A DNA stretch of 64,000 bases from SZAS-103 sp038234715 (GTDB lineage: Bacteria > Pseudomonadota > Gammaproteobacteria > Xanthomonadales > Xanthomonadaceae): contig JBBQTD010000006.1 of NCBI GenBank assembly GCA_038234715.1, positions 1-64,000 on the forward strand. Reading direction: 5' to 3'. Positions 36,688 to 45,769 of this stretch are shown here, in pieces; positions within the stretch are counted from its first letter, which is position 1; every line of letters starts with the position of its first letter. The notes under the pieces are model-generated. The model ran no database searches and had not been told where the DNA came from. It saw nothing but the letters and a program-made list of their open reading frames with translations. A program made the translations under genes and the position numbers.

Positions 36688-38000
36688 GCGGCAGCTCCAA
36701 TGCGTGGCTCGACGCGTGCGCGCGGGCCCTTTGTCTCGCGCGCCGCAATCGGAGCGGGTTGTGCGGATGGCGACGCCGACAGCGCAGCCTCGAACTGTGG
36801 GGCGGAGTCGGCGCGAGCGCGCGCAACCTGGCGTTGCGCACGGTCCACTTCGTAACTCACCCGCAGCAACAGGCCGATGACGGCGACCGACATCAGCACG
36901 CTCGATCCGCCGTAGGAAATCATCGGCAGCGTGAGACCCTTGGTTGGAAGCAGACCCAGGTTCACGCCAACCGAAACCAGCGCCTGCAGGCTGAACCACA
37001 AGGCGACGCCGAACATGCAGTTTGCCGCGAAATGCCGGCCGAGCGCAGCCGCGCGCAATCCGATCTGCAGGCAACGCGCCGTGAATGCGGCGTACAGCAA
37101 CACGATGGCAAGGACGCCGACAAAACCTAGCTCCTCCGCGATCACCGCAAGGATGAAATCGGTGTGCGCCTCGGGCAGGTAGAACAGCTTCTGCACGCTG
37201 CCGCCGAGACCGACGCCGAACCATTGCCCGCGCCCGACTGCGATCAGGGCCTGGGTCAGCTGGAATCCATCCTTGAACGGATCCGCCCAGGGATTGAGGA
37301 ACGTCGTCAGCCGGCGCATGCGATACGCCTGCGACATCGCTACCGCCGCGAACGCTGGCAATCCGACGATCACCGGCCCGAACAGGCGGATCAGGCTCGC
37401 ACCGCCGAGCAGCAACATCCCGCCGGTCACCGCGAGGATCAGCGATGCCGACCCGAAGTCCGGCTGTGCGAGCAGCATGACGACCAGCGCGAGTGCGATC
37501 CCGATCGGTTTGAGGATTGGCCACCAACGATGCTGGATCTCTTCCCGGTAGCGCACCAGGTAACTCGACAGCCACACGATCAGCATCGGCTTGACCGCTT
37601 CGACCGCCTGGAAATTCGAGACGCCAAGGTTGAGCCAGCGCTTGGCGCCATTGACCGTGCGGCCGACCCCGGGCAGGAACACTGCCGCGAGCAGCAGGAA
37701 GCACAGGATCAGCATCAGCCGGCTGCGCTGTTCGAGCCATTTCAGCTCGGTGCGCATCAGTGCGATTGCGATGGCAATGCCGCCCAGCACGAACACGACA
37801 TGGCGGATCAGGAAATAGAACGGACCGAGTTTCAGGCCCTCGGCAACTGCAATCGAGCTCGATCCAACCATCACGACGCCGATGCCAGCGATCAGGATCG
37901 CAAGCGTCGCGAGCACTGGGTCGTAACGGCCCTTGATCGCTTCGATCCGTAGCGCCTGGCCGCTGCTCATGATTGGACTGGAACGTTCGGGAAGATTCAT
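36684..38000 (-). CDS. ftsW: SEDS-family peptidoglycan glycosyltransferase FtsW
   Basis: 438 residues from ATG 38000, which overlaps the mraY stop by 1 base (TGATG). Ten membrane helices with SEDS landmarks: GAKRWLNLGVSNFQAVEAVKP, LAQPDFGSA, FLNPWADPFKDGFQLTQALIAVGRG and LPEAHTDFILAVIAEELGF, then GLTLPMISYGGSSVL. It polymerises septal peptidoglycan with FtsI. The cytoplasmic tail of about 50 residues is rich in Ala/Pro/Arg. It directly follows mraY; the murD expected between them in enteric bacteria is absent. Confidence 0.97.
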   Translation of the reverse strand: MNLPERSSPIMSSGQALRIEAIKGRYDPVLATLAILIAGIGVVMVGSSSIAVAEGLKLGPFYFLIRHVVFVLGGIAIAIALMRTELKWLEQRSRLMLILCFLLLAAVFLPGVGRTVNGAKRWLNLGVSNFQAVEAVKPMLIVWLSSYLVRYREEIQHRWWPILKPIGIALALVVMLLAQPDFGSASLILAVTGGMLLLGGASLIRLFGPVIVGLPAFAAVAMSQAYRMRRLTTFLNPWADPFKDGFQLTQALIAVGRGQWFGVGLGGSVQKLFYLPEAHTDFILAVIAEELGFVGVLAIVLLYAAFTARCLQIGLRAAALGRHFAANCMFGVALWFSLQALVSVGVNLGLLPTKGLTLPMISYGGSSVLMSVAVIGLLLRVSYEVDRAQRQVARARADSAPQFEAALSASPSAQPAPIAARETKGPRARVEPRIGAAA

Positions 38001-39097
38001 CAGCGCACCTTCAATGTCGCCAGGCCAACCAGCACCAACATCACCGAGATGATCCAGAAGCGGACGATCACGCGGGGTTCTGGCCAGCCCTTGAGTTCGA
38101 AGTGGTGATGGATCGGCGCCATCCGGAAAATGCGCTTGCCAGTGAGCTTGAACGACGCGACCTGCGCGATCACCGAAAGCGTTTCGACCACGAAGATGCC
38201 GCCCATGATCGCGAGCACCATCTCCTGGCGGACGATCACCGCAACTGCACCGAGCGCCGCGCCAAGCGAGAGCGCACCGATGTCGCCCATGAACACCATC
38301 GCGGGATACGTGTTGAACCAGAGGAAGCCGAGCCCTGCGCCCGCGATCGCGCCGCAGACGATCACCATCTCGCCGGCGCCAGGCACCGCGGGAATCTGCA
38401 GGTACTGCGCGAAGATCGCGTTGCCGGACAGGTACGCGAAAACACCGAGCGCCGATGCGACCAGCACCGACGGCATGATCGCGAGGCCGTCGAGGCCATC
38501 GGTAAGATTGACCGCATTCGAGAATCCGACGATCCAGAAGTACGCGACCGCGATGAACCACACTCCCAGCGGAATCGCGACACCCTTGAGCAGCGGCACG
38601 TAGAAGGTCGTGCAGGCAAGGCATGCGGGGTTCTGCGCGACCTTGAACAGCAGGATCGCAGCGAGCAGGCCGCAGGCCGATTGCATCGCGTATTTCCAGC
38701 GCGACTTCAGCCCGTTCGGGTCGCGGCGCACGATCTTGATCCAGTCGTCGAGCCAGCCGATTGCGCCGAACGCCAGCAGCACGCCGAGCACGATCCACAC
38801 GTAGCGATTGCGCAGGTCGGCCCACAGCAGGGTCGACAACGCGACGGTGCTGATGATCAATGCTCCGCCCATCGTGGGCGTGCCGGCCTTGGAGATATGC
38901 GACTGCGGACCGTCCGTGCGGATCGGCTGGCCGCCCTTGAGTTGCGCGAGCCGGCGGATGATCCCCGGCCCCATCCACAACGACAGTCCGAGCGCGGTCA
39001 ATGCGCTGAGGATTCCGCGGAACGTGATGTACGAGAACAGCGCGAACATGCGTTCGTGGGCCATGCCGTGCAGCCAGCGGCTCAGCTCAAGCAGCAT
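38000..39097 (-). CDS. mraY: Phospho-N-acetylmuramoyl-pentapeptide transferase
   Basis: 365 residues from ATG 39097 (MLLELSRWLHG), chosen for the SD sequence ATGGAGG five bases upstream. It overlaps the murF end by 11 bases. Ten membrane helices. Signatures: KGGQPIRTDGPQSHISKAGTPTMGG, the aspartate pair IGWLDDWIK, VNLTDGLDGLA, FMGDIGALSLG and MAPIHHHFELKGW. It moves phospho-MurNAc-pentapeptide to undecaprenyl phosphate, giving lipid I. Confidence 0.97.
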   Translation of the reverse strand: MLLELSRWLHGMAHERMFALFSYITFRGILSALTALGLSLWMGPGIIRRLAQLKGGQPIRTDGPQSHISKAGTPTMGGALIISTVALSTLLWADLRNRYVWIVLGVLLAFGAIGWLDDWIKIVRRDPNGLKSRWKYAMQSACGLLAAILLFKVAQNPACLACTTFYVPLLKGVAIPLGVWFIAVAYFWIVGFSNAVNLTDGLDGLAIMPSVLVASALGVFAYLSGNAIFAQYLQIPAVPGAGEMVIVCGAIAGAGLGFLWFNTYPAMVFMGDIGALSLGAALGAVAVIVRQEMVLAIMGGIFVVETLSVIAQVASFKLTGKRIFRMAPIHHHFELKGWPEPRVIVRFWIISVMLVLVGLATLKVR

Positions 39098-40496
39098 GTC
39101 CGCCTCCATGGGCTGCGCGATGTTCGGTAGCCTGGTCGGCGAGCAATGCCGCAACGATCCTGTCCATCCCACTCGATCGCGAACCCTTGACCAGCACCCG
39201 CACGCCCGCATGCAATTCGGCGCGCAATGCGCGCAGCAGTGCCTGCTGGTCGTCGAAGTGCCGCGCCTCATTGCCGAAAGCGCGTGTGGCCGCACGGCTT
39301 ACATGACCGACCGTGTAGAGCCGGCTGATTTTCCTGTTGCGTGCGCTGTCGCCGACCTGGGCATGCAGCAGCTCGGCGCCCTCGCCCAGCTCGGCCATGT
39401 CGCCAAGCACCAGCCAGGCTTCGCCGCCTGCCACCGCGAGCGCGGCAATTGCCGCTTCCACGGAACCCGGGTTTGCGTTGTAGCTGTCGTCGATCAGCAC
39501 CGCACCGTTCGCGAGCGCATGCGCAATCTGGCGGCCCGGCACCGCGCGAGCGCCTTCGAGCCCGGCGCGAATCGTGTCGAGTGCGACTTCGGTACCCAGC
39601 GCGAGCGCTGTCGCTGCAAGCGCGTTCATCACGTTGTGCCGGCCTGGCAGCGGCAACGCGATCGGCGCAGTGCCCACTGGGGTGACGACTTCAAACCGGC
39701 TACCGTCGATGTCGCTGCGGATCGCGCGCGCGGTGATGTCGGCGCTGGCATCGAGTCCGAAGCGCAGCACGCGGCGGCCTTGGCTAAGCTTCGCGAAATA
39801 CGGCGCGAATGCATCGTCGGCATTGATCACCGCCACGCCGTCGGCGGGAAGCGCTTCGTAGATTGCGCCCTTGGTCTGCGCGACGCCGAGCAGGGTTCCC
39901 ATGCGCTCGAGATGGGCCGGCGCGATGTTGTTCACGAGTGCGACGCGCGGACGCACGATGCTGGTCAGGTAGGCAATGTCGCCGGGCTTTCCGGCCCCCA
40001 TTTCGTAGATCGCGAACTGCGCGTCTTCGGGAGCGTCGAGCACTGCAAGCGGCAAGCCGATCTCGTTGTTGCGATTGCCAGGATTCGCGTAAGCCGCGCC
40101 GGCACGTTCGAGGATGCCGAGCAGCAGCGTCTTGACGCTGGTCTTGCCGTTGCTCCCGGTGACCCCGATCACGGTTGCGGGACGATCCTGCTGTGCGCCT
40201 GCGGCGAGTTCGCCGAGCGCGGTTCCGGTATCGCCACACAGCAGTTGCGGCAGCGTTGTTTCCACCTGACGGCTGACCAGCAATGCGCTCACGCCGCCCG
40301 CAATGGCCGCGTCGAGATGATCGTGCGCATCATGATTCTCGCCACGCAGCGCGACAAACAGGACATTGCGGCCGTCGTCCCTTGCGAGCTTTCGCGTATC
40401 CGTGGCGATCGCATCGACACGCAGCCCGGAGGAAGCCTCGCCAAGCAGGCGGGCTTCGCACCAGCGCGCGATGTCGTCGAGGGGGAGCGGCCTCAT
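39087..40496 (-). CDS. murF: UDP-N-acetylmuramoyl-tripeptide--D-alanyl-D-alanine ligase
   Basis: 469 residues from ATG 40496, overlapping the murE stop (ATGA). Mur ligase: P-loop VIGVTGSNGKTSVK near residue 114, NPGNRNNEIGLPLAVL, YEMGAGKPGDIAYLT, NNIAPAHLERMG and the C-domain DDSYNANPGSVEAA with VLGDMAELGEG. It adds D-Ala-D-Ala (from DdlB) to UDP-MurNAc-tripeptide. The open frame extends upstream through murE but that part is not used. Confidence 0.97.
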   Translation of the reverse strand: MRPLPLDDIARWCEARLLGEASSGLRVDAIATDTRKLARDDGRNVLFVALRGENHDAHDHLDAAIAGGVSALLVSRQVETTLPQLLCGDTGTALGELAAGAQQDRPATVIGVTGSNGKTSVKTLLLGILERAGAAYANPGNRNNEIGLPLAVLDAPEDAQFAIYEMGAGKPGDIAYLTSIVRPRVALVNNIAPAHLERMGTLLGVAQTKGAIYEALPADGVAVINADDAFAPYFAKLSQGRRVLRFGLDASADITARAIRSDIDGSRFEVVTPVGTAPIALPLPGRHNVMNALAATALALGTEVALDTIRAGLEGARAVPGRQIAHALANGAVLIDDSYNANPGSVEAAIAALAVAGGEAWLVLGDMAELGEGAELLHAQVGDSARNRKISRLYTVGHVSRAATRAFGNEARHFDDQQALLRALRAELHAGVRVLVKGSRSSGMDRIVAALLADQATEHRAAHGGGHAA

Positions 40497-42037
40497 GGCC
40501 TCTCCTCCGGATCCTGCGGCCGCGACATGGACGCGTCCATGCGCGACATCCTTGGCCCCAACGCGCGGCGCGCATGCGCCATGTCGTCGAACGGCCGCTG
40601 CACGCCAGCAATTTCCTGATACGCCTCGTGGCCCTTCCCGGCGACCAGCACCACGTCGTCGGCGATCGCACCGGCGATTGCGTCGGCGATCGCGAATGCG
40701 CGGTCGCGCTGCACACGTACCGCGCCTGGCGCTGCGAATCCGGACATGATCTGGGCGACGATCGCGTCGCCATCCTCGTCGCGCGGATTGTCGTCGGTGA
40801 CGGTGACGTGATCGGCCAGGCGCTCCGCGATGGTGGCCATCTCCGGACGCTTGCCCTGGTCGCGCATCCCGCCGCATCCAAACACGCACACCAACGCACC
40901 ACGCGTGTGTGCGCGCAAACTGGCCAGCGCCTGCTCAAGCGCGTCTGGCGTGTGTGCGTAGTCCACCACCACCAGGGGGACGCTCCCATCGCCGCCGATG
41001 CGGTTCATGCGGCCGTCCACGGGCTGCAGCTGCGGCAACAATGCGGCGATCGTTGGCAGCGGCCATTCCAGCGCGAGCAAGGCGCCAGCGACGCTCAGCA
41101 GGTTGTCGACATTGAAGCGGCCAAGCAGCGGCGACACAATCGGATGGCACGTATCGGCCGTGAAAAGATCGAACGCAATTCCGTGCGCATCCTGGCGCAC
41201 GTTGCCGGCGCGCAACATCGCAACGTGCGCATCCCGCGAACTCACGCCGATGCGGCGCATGCGCTCGGGAAGTCGCGCATACAACGATGCTCCGAACGCA
41301 TCGTCGAGATTGACCACCGCCGCACGCAACGTCGGCCACGCGAACAGCTTCGCTTTCGCATTGCCGTAGGCATCCATGCTGCCGTGGTAGTCCAGGTGGT
41401 CGCGGGTGAGATTGGTAAACACCGCGACGTCGAACGCGACCGCATCCACGCGGCCCTGTTCGAGTGCGTGCGAGGACACCTCCATCGCGACATGGCTCGC
41501 TCCCGCGCCGCGCATTTCCGCCAGCAGCCGGTGCACCGCGATCACGTCGGGCGTGGTGCGCTCCCCGGCGACGACCTTGCCGGCCAGCCCCGCGCCGAGC
41601 GTGCCGATGCTGCCCGCGGTCTCGCCATGCAGGTCCAATGCCTGGGTCAACAGTTGCACGAACGATGTCTTGCCGTTGGTGCCGGTGACGCCGGTCACCA
41701 CGAGTTCGTGCGATGGGGCACCGTAGTAGCGGTCGGCGATTGCGCCCAGCTTGCTGCGCAGGCCATGTACTCCCACAGCCCGCTGTGGAATCGCAATGCC
41801 TTGCGGGGCGGGCGCTTCGAACACCACTGCGACCGCGCCTGCCGCCAGGGCCTTGTCGGCGTAACGCAGCCCATGCGCGCGCGCGCCTGCCAGTGCAAAG
41901 AACGCATCGCCGCTCGCCGCGCTGGCGCTGCTCAAGGTCAACCCGGTCACGATTGCGTCGGGCACCGCAGTGTCGGCGTCCAGTCCGTCCAGCAGTTCGG
42001 CCAGCGACATTGGGTTCCCGAACCCTGCATCGCTCAT
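40493..42037 (-). CDS. murE: UDP-N-acetylmuramoyl-tripeptide synthetase (meso-DAP-adding)
   Basis: 514 residues from ATG 42037, overlapping the ftsI stop (ATGA). P-loop VTGVTGTNGKTSFVQ, MEVSSHALEQGRVDAV, FTNLTRDHLDYHGSM, VVDYAHTPDALEQAL and CGGMRDQGKRPEMA. The specificity motif is DDNPRDEDGD, and the DNPR form indicates meso-diaminopimelate as the third residue, as in most Gram-negatives. The long upstream continuation of this frame through ftsI is shadow. Confidence 0.97.
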   Translation of the reverse strand: MSDAGFGNPMSLAELLDGLDADTAVPDAIVTGLTLSSASAASGDAFFALAGARAHGLRYADKALAAGAVAVVFEAPAPQGIAIPQRAVGVHGLRSKLGAIADRYYGAPSHELVVTGVTGTNGKTSFVQLLTQALDLHGETAGSIGTLGAGLAGKVVAGERTTPDVIAVHRLLAEMRGAGASHVAMEVSSHALEQGRVDAVAFDVAVFTNLTRDHLDYHGSMDAYGNAKAKLFAWPTLRAAVVNLDDAFGASLYARLPERMRRIGVSSRDAHVAMLRAGNVRQDAHGIAFDLFTADTCHPIVSPLLGRFNVDNLLSVAGALLALEWPLPTIAALLPQLQPVDGRMNRIGGDGSVPLVVVDYAHTPDALEQALASLRAHTRGALVCVFGCGGMRDQGKRPEMATIAERLADHVTVTDDNPRDEDGDAIVAQIMSGFAAPGAVRVQRDRAFAIADAIAGAIADDVVLVAGKGHEAYQEIAGVQRPFDDMAHARRALGPRMSRMDASMSRPQDPEERP

Positions 42038-43974
42038 CGCGCTACCGCCCCTGCCTTGACTGCGGATGTAGTGGCGGCATGCGTCTTCGGGCCAAGCGTT
42101 GCCATTCCGGCCTTGGGCAGTGCAGCGGCAGGCTTTGTCGCAACTGGCGCGTCCGGCGGCGACGGTGCATCGACGCCTGGCGGGAGGTCCGCATCGACTG
42201 GCTGCTCCGGAGCGGCTGGCACTGCCGGCTGGTCGGCATACCACTGCTGCACGTTGTCCGGCGGCACATCCATCAGGCGCAGCGCGCCGTCCATGACCTT
42301 GCCGAACACCGGCGCCGCGACCAGGCCGCCGTAGTACACCGAGCCCTTCGGATCGTGGACCATGATGACCATGACCAGCCGCGGATTCGTCGCCGGTACC
42401 AGGCCGATGAACAGGCTGTCGTAGATCTTGCTGTAGCCACCGCCACTTGCGTAGCGCGCGGTGCCGGTCTTGCCGGCGACGCGATAGCCGAGCACCGCCG
42501 CATTTGGCGCGGTACCGCCCGGCGCGACCACGGTCTCGAGCATCGCCATGATCTGGCTCGCGATGTGCGGATCGAGCACGGCGCGGCTCGGGGTTTCGCC
42601 ACCCTTGACGAACGTCGGCGTGACCAGCCGTCCACCGTTGCCGATCGCCGCGTACGCCTGTGCGAGTTGCATCGCTGTGACGGACACGCCGTAGCCGTAG
42701 GCGATGGTCGCCTTCTGGATCAGCGACCAGCTGCGGCCATTGGCCAGCACGCCAGCCGACTCGCCCGGAAAGCCGCTGCCGGTGGTCTGGCCGAAACCGA
42801 AGCGGTGCAGCAAGTCGAACATCTGCGCGCTGGTCAGCTGCAACGACAGCTTCGCGGCCCCGACGTTCGACGACTTGGTGATGATCCCCGTCGTGGTGAG
42901 CACGCCGTGGTTGTGGGTGTCGTGGATCACGTGCCCGGCGAGTTCCATCGAGCCGGGATTGGTGTCGAACACTGTGGTCGGGGTGACGTTTCCGGTTTCG
43001 AGCGCCGAGGCGATCGTGAATGCCTTCATCACCGAGCCCGGTTCGGTGACGTCGGTCGCGGCACGGTTGCGGTGCGCGCTCGGCCGGTTGTCGGTGCGCG
43101 CGTTCGGGTTGTACGACGGCAGGTTCACCATCGCGAGCACTTCGCCGGTGTGCACGTCGAGGATGACCGCGCTTCCCGCGCTCGCATCGTTCTTGCGGAT
43201 TGCCTCGGCGAGTTCCTTGTACGACAGGTATTGCAGGCGGCGGTCGATCGACAGGGCGAGGTCGCGCCCGGGCTGCGCGGCGCGGATCAGGTCGACGTTC
43301 TCGACGATGCGCCCATGCAGGTCGCGGATGATGCGCTTGGCACCGGGCTTGCCGGTCAGCCATTCGTCGAACGCAAGCTCGACGCCCTCCTGGCCGTGGT
43401 CGTCGACGTTGGTGTAGCCCAGCACGTGCGACATCACCTCGCCGAGCGGGTAGTAGCGCTTGTATTCGCGCCTTGAGAACACGCCGGGAATATTCAGCGC
43501 GACGATGCCCGCAGCCGAGTCCGGGTCCATGTGCCGGCGCAGGTACAGGAATTCCTTGTCCTCGTGCTTCTTCAGTGCGGCGGTCAGGTCGGGCAGCGGG
43601 ACACCGAGTGCGGCTGCGAGTTGCGGATAGCGATCCGGATGATCGGTCAGCTCGCTCGGATTCGCCCAGATCGATTCGACCGGCGTCGAGATCGCGAGCG
43701 GCTCGCCGTTGCGATCGGTGATCATGCCGCGCGTGGTTGCGATCGGCAGTTCGCGCAGGAAGCGCTGGTCGCCCTGCTTCTGGTAGAAATTCTGGTTGAC
43801 GAATTGCAGGTCGACCGCGCGCGCGACGAGCGCGAGTGCGGCAAGGCCAAGGAACCCGCCAACCCACAACAGGCGCGTGCGCGTGCTCGCTGCATGCGGC
43901 TGGCGCTGGCGCAGTTGCGGCTGCGGACGCGGTGGCGGGCGCGTGGGCTTCGGCGCGGCGGCGAACAGCCTCAT
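42034..43974 (-). CDS. ftsI: Division-specific transpeptidase FtsI (PBP3)
   Basis: 646 residues. An N-terminal basic, Pro-rich cytoplasmic tail and one helix (LLWVGGFLGLAALALVARAVDLQF) precede the class B PBP pedestal (RGMITDRNGEPLAIS) and transpeptidase domain. Catalytic motifs: S-x2-K in EPGSVMKAFT, S-x-N in KSSNVGAAKL, and KTGTARY. A C-terminal Ala/Pro/Ala-rich tail of about 70 residues is longer than in E. coli. It cross-links septal peptidoglycan with FtsW. It overlaps ftsL and murE by 4 bases. Confidence 0.97.
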   Translation of the reverse strand: MRLFAAAPKPTRPPPRPQPQLRQRQPHAASTRTRLLWVGGFLGLAALALVARAVDLQFVNQNFYQKQGDQRFLRELPIATTRGMITDRNGEPLAISTPVESIWANPSELTDHPDRYPQLAAALGVPLPDLTAALKKHEDKEFLYLRRHMDPDSAAGIVALNIPGVFSRREYKRYYPLGEVMSHVLGYTNVDDHGQEGVELAFDEWLTGKPGAKRIIRDLHGRIVENVDLIRAAQPGRDLALSIDRRLQYLSYKELAEAIRKNDASAGSAVILDVHTGEVLAMVNLPSYNPNARTDNRPSAHRNRAATDVTEPGSVMKAFTIASALETGNVTPTTVFDTNPGSMELAGHVIHDTHNHGVLTTTGIITKSSNVGAAKLSLQLTSAQMFDLLHRFGFGQTTGSGFPGESAGVLANGRSWSLIQKATIAYGYGVSVTAMQLAQAYAAIGNGGRLVTPTFVKGGETPSRAVLDPHIASQIMAMLETVVAPGGTAPNAAVLGYRVAGKTGTARYASGGGYSKIYDSLFIGLVPATNPRLVMVIMVHDPKGSVYYGGLVAAPVFGKVMDGALRLMDVPPDNVQQWYADQPAVPAAPEQPVDADLPPGVDAPSPPDAPVATKPAAALPKAGMATLGPKTHAATTSAVKAGAVAR

Positions 43975-44243
43975 GGGCGCACCACCACGACATCCTTGCC
44001 GTTCGGATAGACCATGCCAAGCTTGCCGGTCGCGATCTGCTCGATGCGATTGGTTTCCGCCCAGGTCGCCTGCTCGAGCTGCAGCCGGCCGAACTCAATG
44101 TTGAGGTCGTCGCGATCGCGCTCGAGACGGTTGAATTCGATGAACAGCTGGCGGTGCTTCTGGCGTGCGAACACGACGCTCAGCCCGCTGCCCATGGTCG
44201 CGATCAGCAGCAGGACGATGATGGCGCCACCGATCCGCTTCAT
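43971..44243 (-). CDS. ftsL: Cell division protein FtsL
   Basis: 90 residues, a small bitopic protein. One membrane helix (IGGAIIVLLLIATMGSGLSVVFA) is followed by a periplasmic coiled coil (KHRQLFIEFNRLERDRDDLNIEFGRLQLEQATW) and ends IEQIATGKLGMVYPNGKDVVVV. It forms the FtsQLB complex that activates FtsWI. It overlaps rsmH and ftsI by 4 bases each. Identity comes from position plus this architecture. Confidence 0.93.
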   Translation of the reverse strand: MKRIGGAIIVLLLIATMGSGLSVVFARQKHRQLFIEFNRLERDRDDLNIEFGRLQLEQATWAETNRIEQIATGKLGMVYPNGKDVVVVRP

Positions 44244-45211
44244 GCCCGTTGCTCCGTCGCCGGCAAGCGCTCGGCGATGCGCAACACCGCGCTGCGTGAA
44301 CGCGGGTTGTGCATGGTCTCGGACGCGTCGGCGCGCATATCACCACCGATCGCGCGCAGCGTGGGCACGAACGCTTCCGGCATCGGCAGGCGGCGGTTGC
44401 CCGCCGGCGCTTTCGCATGCGTGTTGATGAAGCGCTTGGCGATGCGGTCTTCGAGAGAGTGGAAGCTGATCACGGCGAGGCGTCCGCCCGTCTTCAGGCG
44501 TCCGAGCGCTGCGCCCAGGCCGGCTTCGATGTCATCGAGCTCGCGGTTGATGAAGATGCGGATGCCCTGGAAGCTGCGCGTCGCCGGATGGATGCGTGCT
44601 CGATCAGAGCCGTCCGCGCCACGCCCGACGATCGATGCGATCAGGTTCGCCAGTTGCGTGGTGCGCGTGATCGGCGTTTCGGCCCGACTGGACACGATCG
44701 CGCGCGCAATCCGCCGGCTCATGCGTTCTTCGCCGTAGGTCCACAACACGTCCGCGATTTCGTCCGCGTCGGCGCGGCTGAGCCAGTCGGCGGCGGACTC
44801 GCCGCTCGCGTTGTCCATGCGCATGTCGAGCGGACCGTCATTGCGGAAGCTGAAACCGCGCCGTGCATCGTCGAGTTGCGGCGACGACACGCCGAGGTCG
44901 AACAGCACTCCGTCAAGGCCCGCTTCGGTTTCGTTCCATGCTGCGAGGTCGGCGAAGCTGCCGCGGCGGATCGCGACGCGCGGATCGCTGCCGAAGTCGG
45001 CTTCGGCCTGCGCGATCGCTTCGGGGTCTTTGTCCATCAGCAGCAGTCGCCCCTTTGTTCCCAATTGCCCGAGTACCCCGCGCGCGTGACCACCGCGCCC
45101 GAACGTGCCATCCAGATAGGTTCCGTCCTCCACCACCCGCAGGCCCTTCATGACCTGCGCGAACAACACCGGAAGATGGGATGGACGTGCGTCCGTGCCA
45201 CTTTCCGTCAC
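44240..45211 (-). CDS. rsmH: 16S rRNA (cytosine(1402)-N(4))-methyltransferase
   Basis: 323 residues. The conserved start HLPVLFAQVMKGL leads into the SAM-binding YLDGTFGRGGHARGVL. Then FDLGVSSPQLDDARRGFSF with GPLDMRMD, and the C-terminal FHSLEDRIAKRF. It methylates C1402 of 16S rRNA. It overlaps mraZ and ftsL by 4 bases, so it is co-translated with the dcw genes. Confidence 0.97.
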   Translation of the reverse strand: MTESGTDARPSHLPVLFAQVMKGLRVVEDGTYLDGTFGRGGHARGVLGQLGTKGRLLLMDKDPEAIAQAEADFGSDPRVAIRRGSFADLAAWNETEAGLDGVLFDLGVSSPQLDDARRGFSFRNDGPLDMRMDNASGESAADWLSRADADEIADVLWTYGEERMSRRIARAIVSSRAETPITRTTQLANLIASIVGRGADGSDRARIHPATRSFQGIRIFINRELDDIEAGLGAALGRLKTGGRLAVISFHSLEDRIAKRFINTHAKAPAGNRRLPMPEAFVPTLRAIGGDMRADASETMHNPRSRSAVLRIAERLPATEQRA

Positions 45212-45675
45212 AGCTTCAGGTCAAGCAGATCCGAGCCCATGTCGGCATCGACGAGCGTCTGCTGGATCTGCGCGTGATGCGCCTGCTCACTCCACAACTC
45301 GAACTTGTCGCCCATGCCCAGCAGCACCGCGCGCTTCTCGATCCCCACCGCGTTGCGATGGCTGGCGGGCACGCTGATGCGGCCATTGCCGTCGGGCTCG
45401 ACGAAGCTCGCAGCCCCGACCAGCTTCAGCTGCAGGTTGCGGCTCACGCTCTTCGCCCGCGGCAGCGCGTTGACCTGGTCGCGCAGGCGCTCCCAGACCG
45501 GCTGCGGGTAGATGTAGAGGCAGCCCGATTCGAACGGGCTGTAGGTGATGACCAGGTGGCTGCCGCACTCGGCCGCGACGGCATCGCGGTAGCTGGTCGG
45601 AATCGCCAGCCGCCCCTTGTCGTCGATCGTGACCGCCGTTTCACCCTGGAACATGCCTGTGTGTATCCGGTTCAT
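45208..45675 (-). CDS. mraZ: Transcriptional regulator MraZ
   Basis: 155 residues from ATG 45675. Two SpoVT/AbrB-like halves with the DXXXR motif: IDDKGRLAIPTSYRDAV and the second copy VEPDGNGRISVPASHR. The family usually begins at MFxG, here residue 8 (ATG 45654), so that may be the true start. Neither start has a strong ribosome binding site. MraZ binds repeats in its own promoter and represses the dcw operon. Four such repeats are visible just upstream (45709-45741). The gene ends by overlapping rsmH by 4 bases. Confidence 0.95.
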   Translation of the reverse strand: MNRIHTGMFQGETAVTIDDKGRLAIPTSYRDAVAAECGSHLVITYSPFESGCLYIYPQPVWERLRDQVNALPRAKSVSRNLQLKLVGAASFVEPDGNGRISVPASHRNAVGIEKRAVLLGMGDKFELWSEQAHHAQIQQTLVDADMGSDLLDLKL

Positions 45676-45708
45676 GCCCGCAAAACCGGGCTGTGACTAA
45701 CAGAAAAT

Positions 45709-45741
45709 CCACGAAAAACCAGATTTCCCCACGAGTCGCCA
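45709..45741 (-). promoter_or_regulatory. MraZ operator: four 10-bp-spaced TGG repeats
   Basis: On the minus strand TGG triplets occur exactly every 10 bases, with the CCA complements at 45709-45711, 45719-45721, 45729-45731 and 45739-45741. The block reads TGGCGACTCG, TGGGGAAATC, TGGTTTTTCG, TGGATTTTCT in order. This matches the known MraZ box design, TGGGN repeats at 10-bp spacing on one DNA face. It sits right at the transcription start, so binding would block initiation. Confidence 0.8.
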
Positions 45742-45769
45742 CCATAGGAGTCGTCCACAGGGTTGTCAA
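45741..45769 (-). promoter_or_regulatory. Predicted sigma70 promoter of the dcw operon
   Basis: A perfect -35 TTGACA (minus strand; 45764-45769) and -10 TATGGT (45741-45746) with a 17-base spacer. The start should fall near 45734. The -10 touches the first MraZ repeat. It is the best promoter match seen in the window. Confidence 0.8.
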
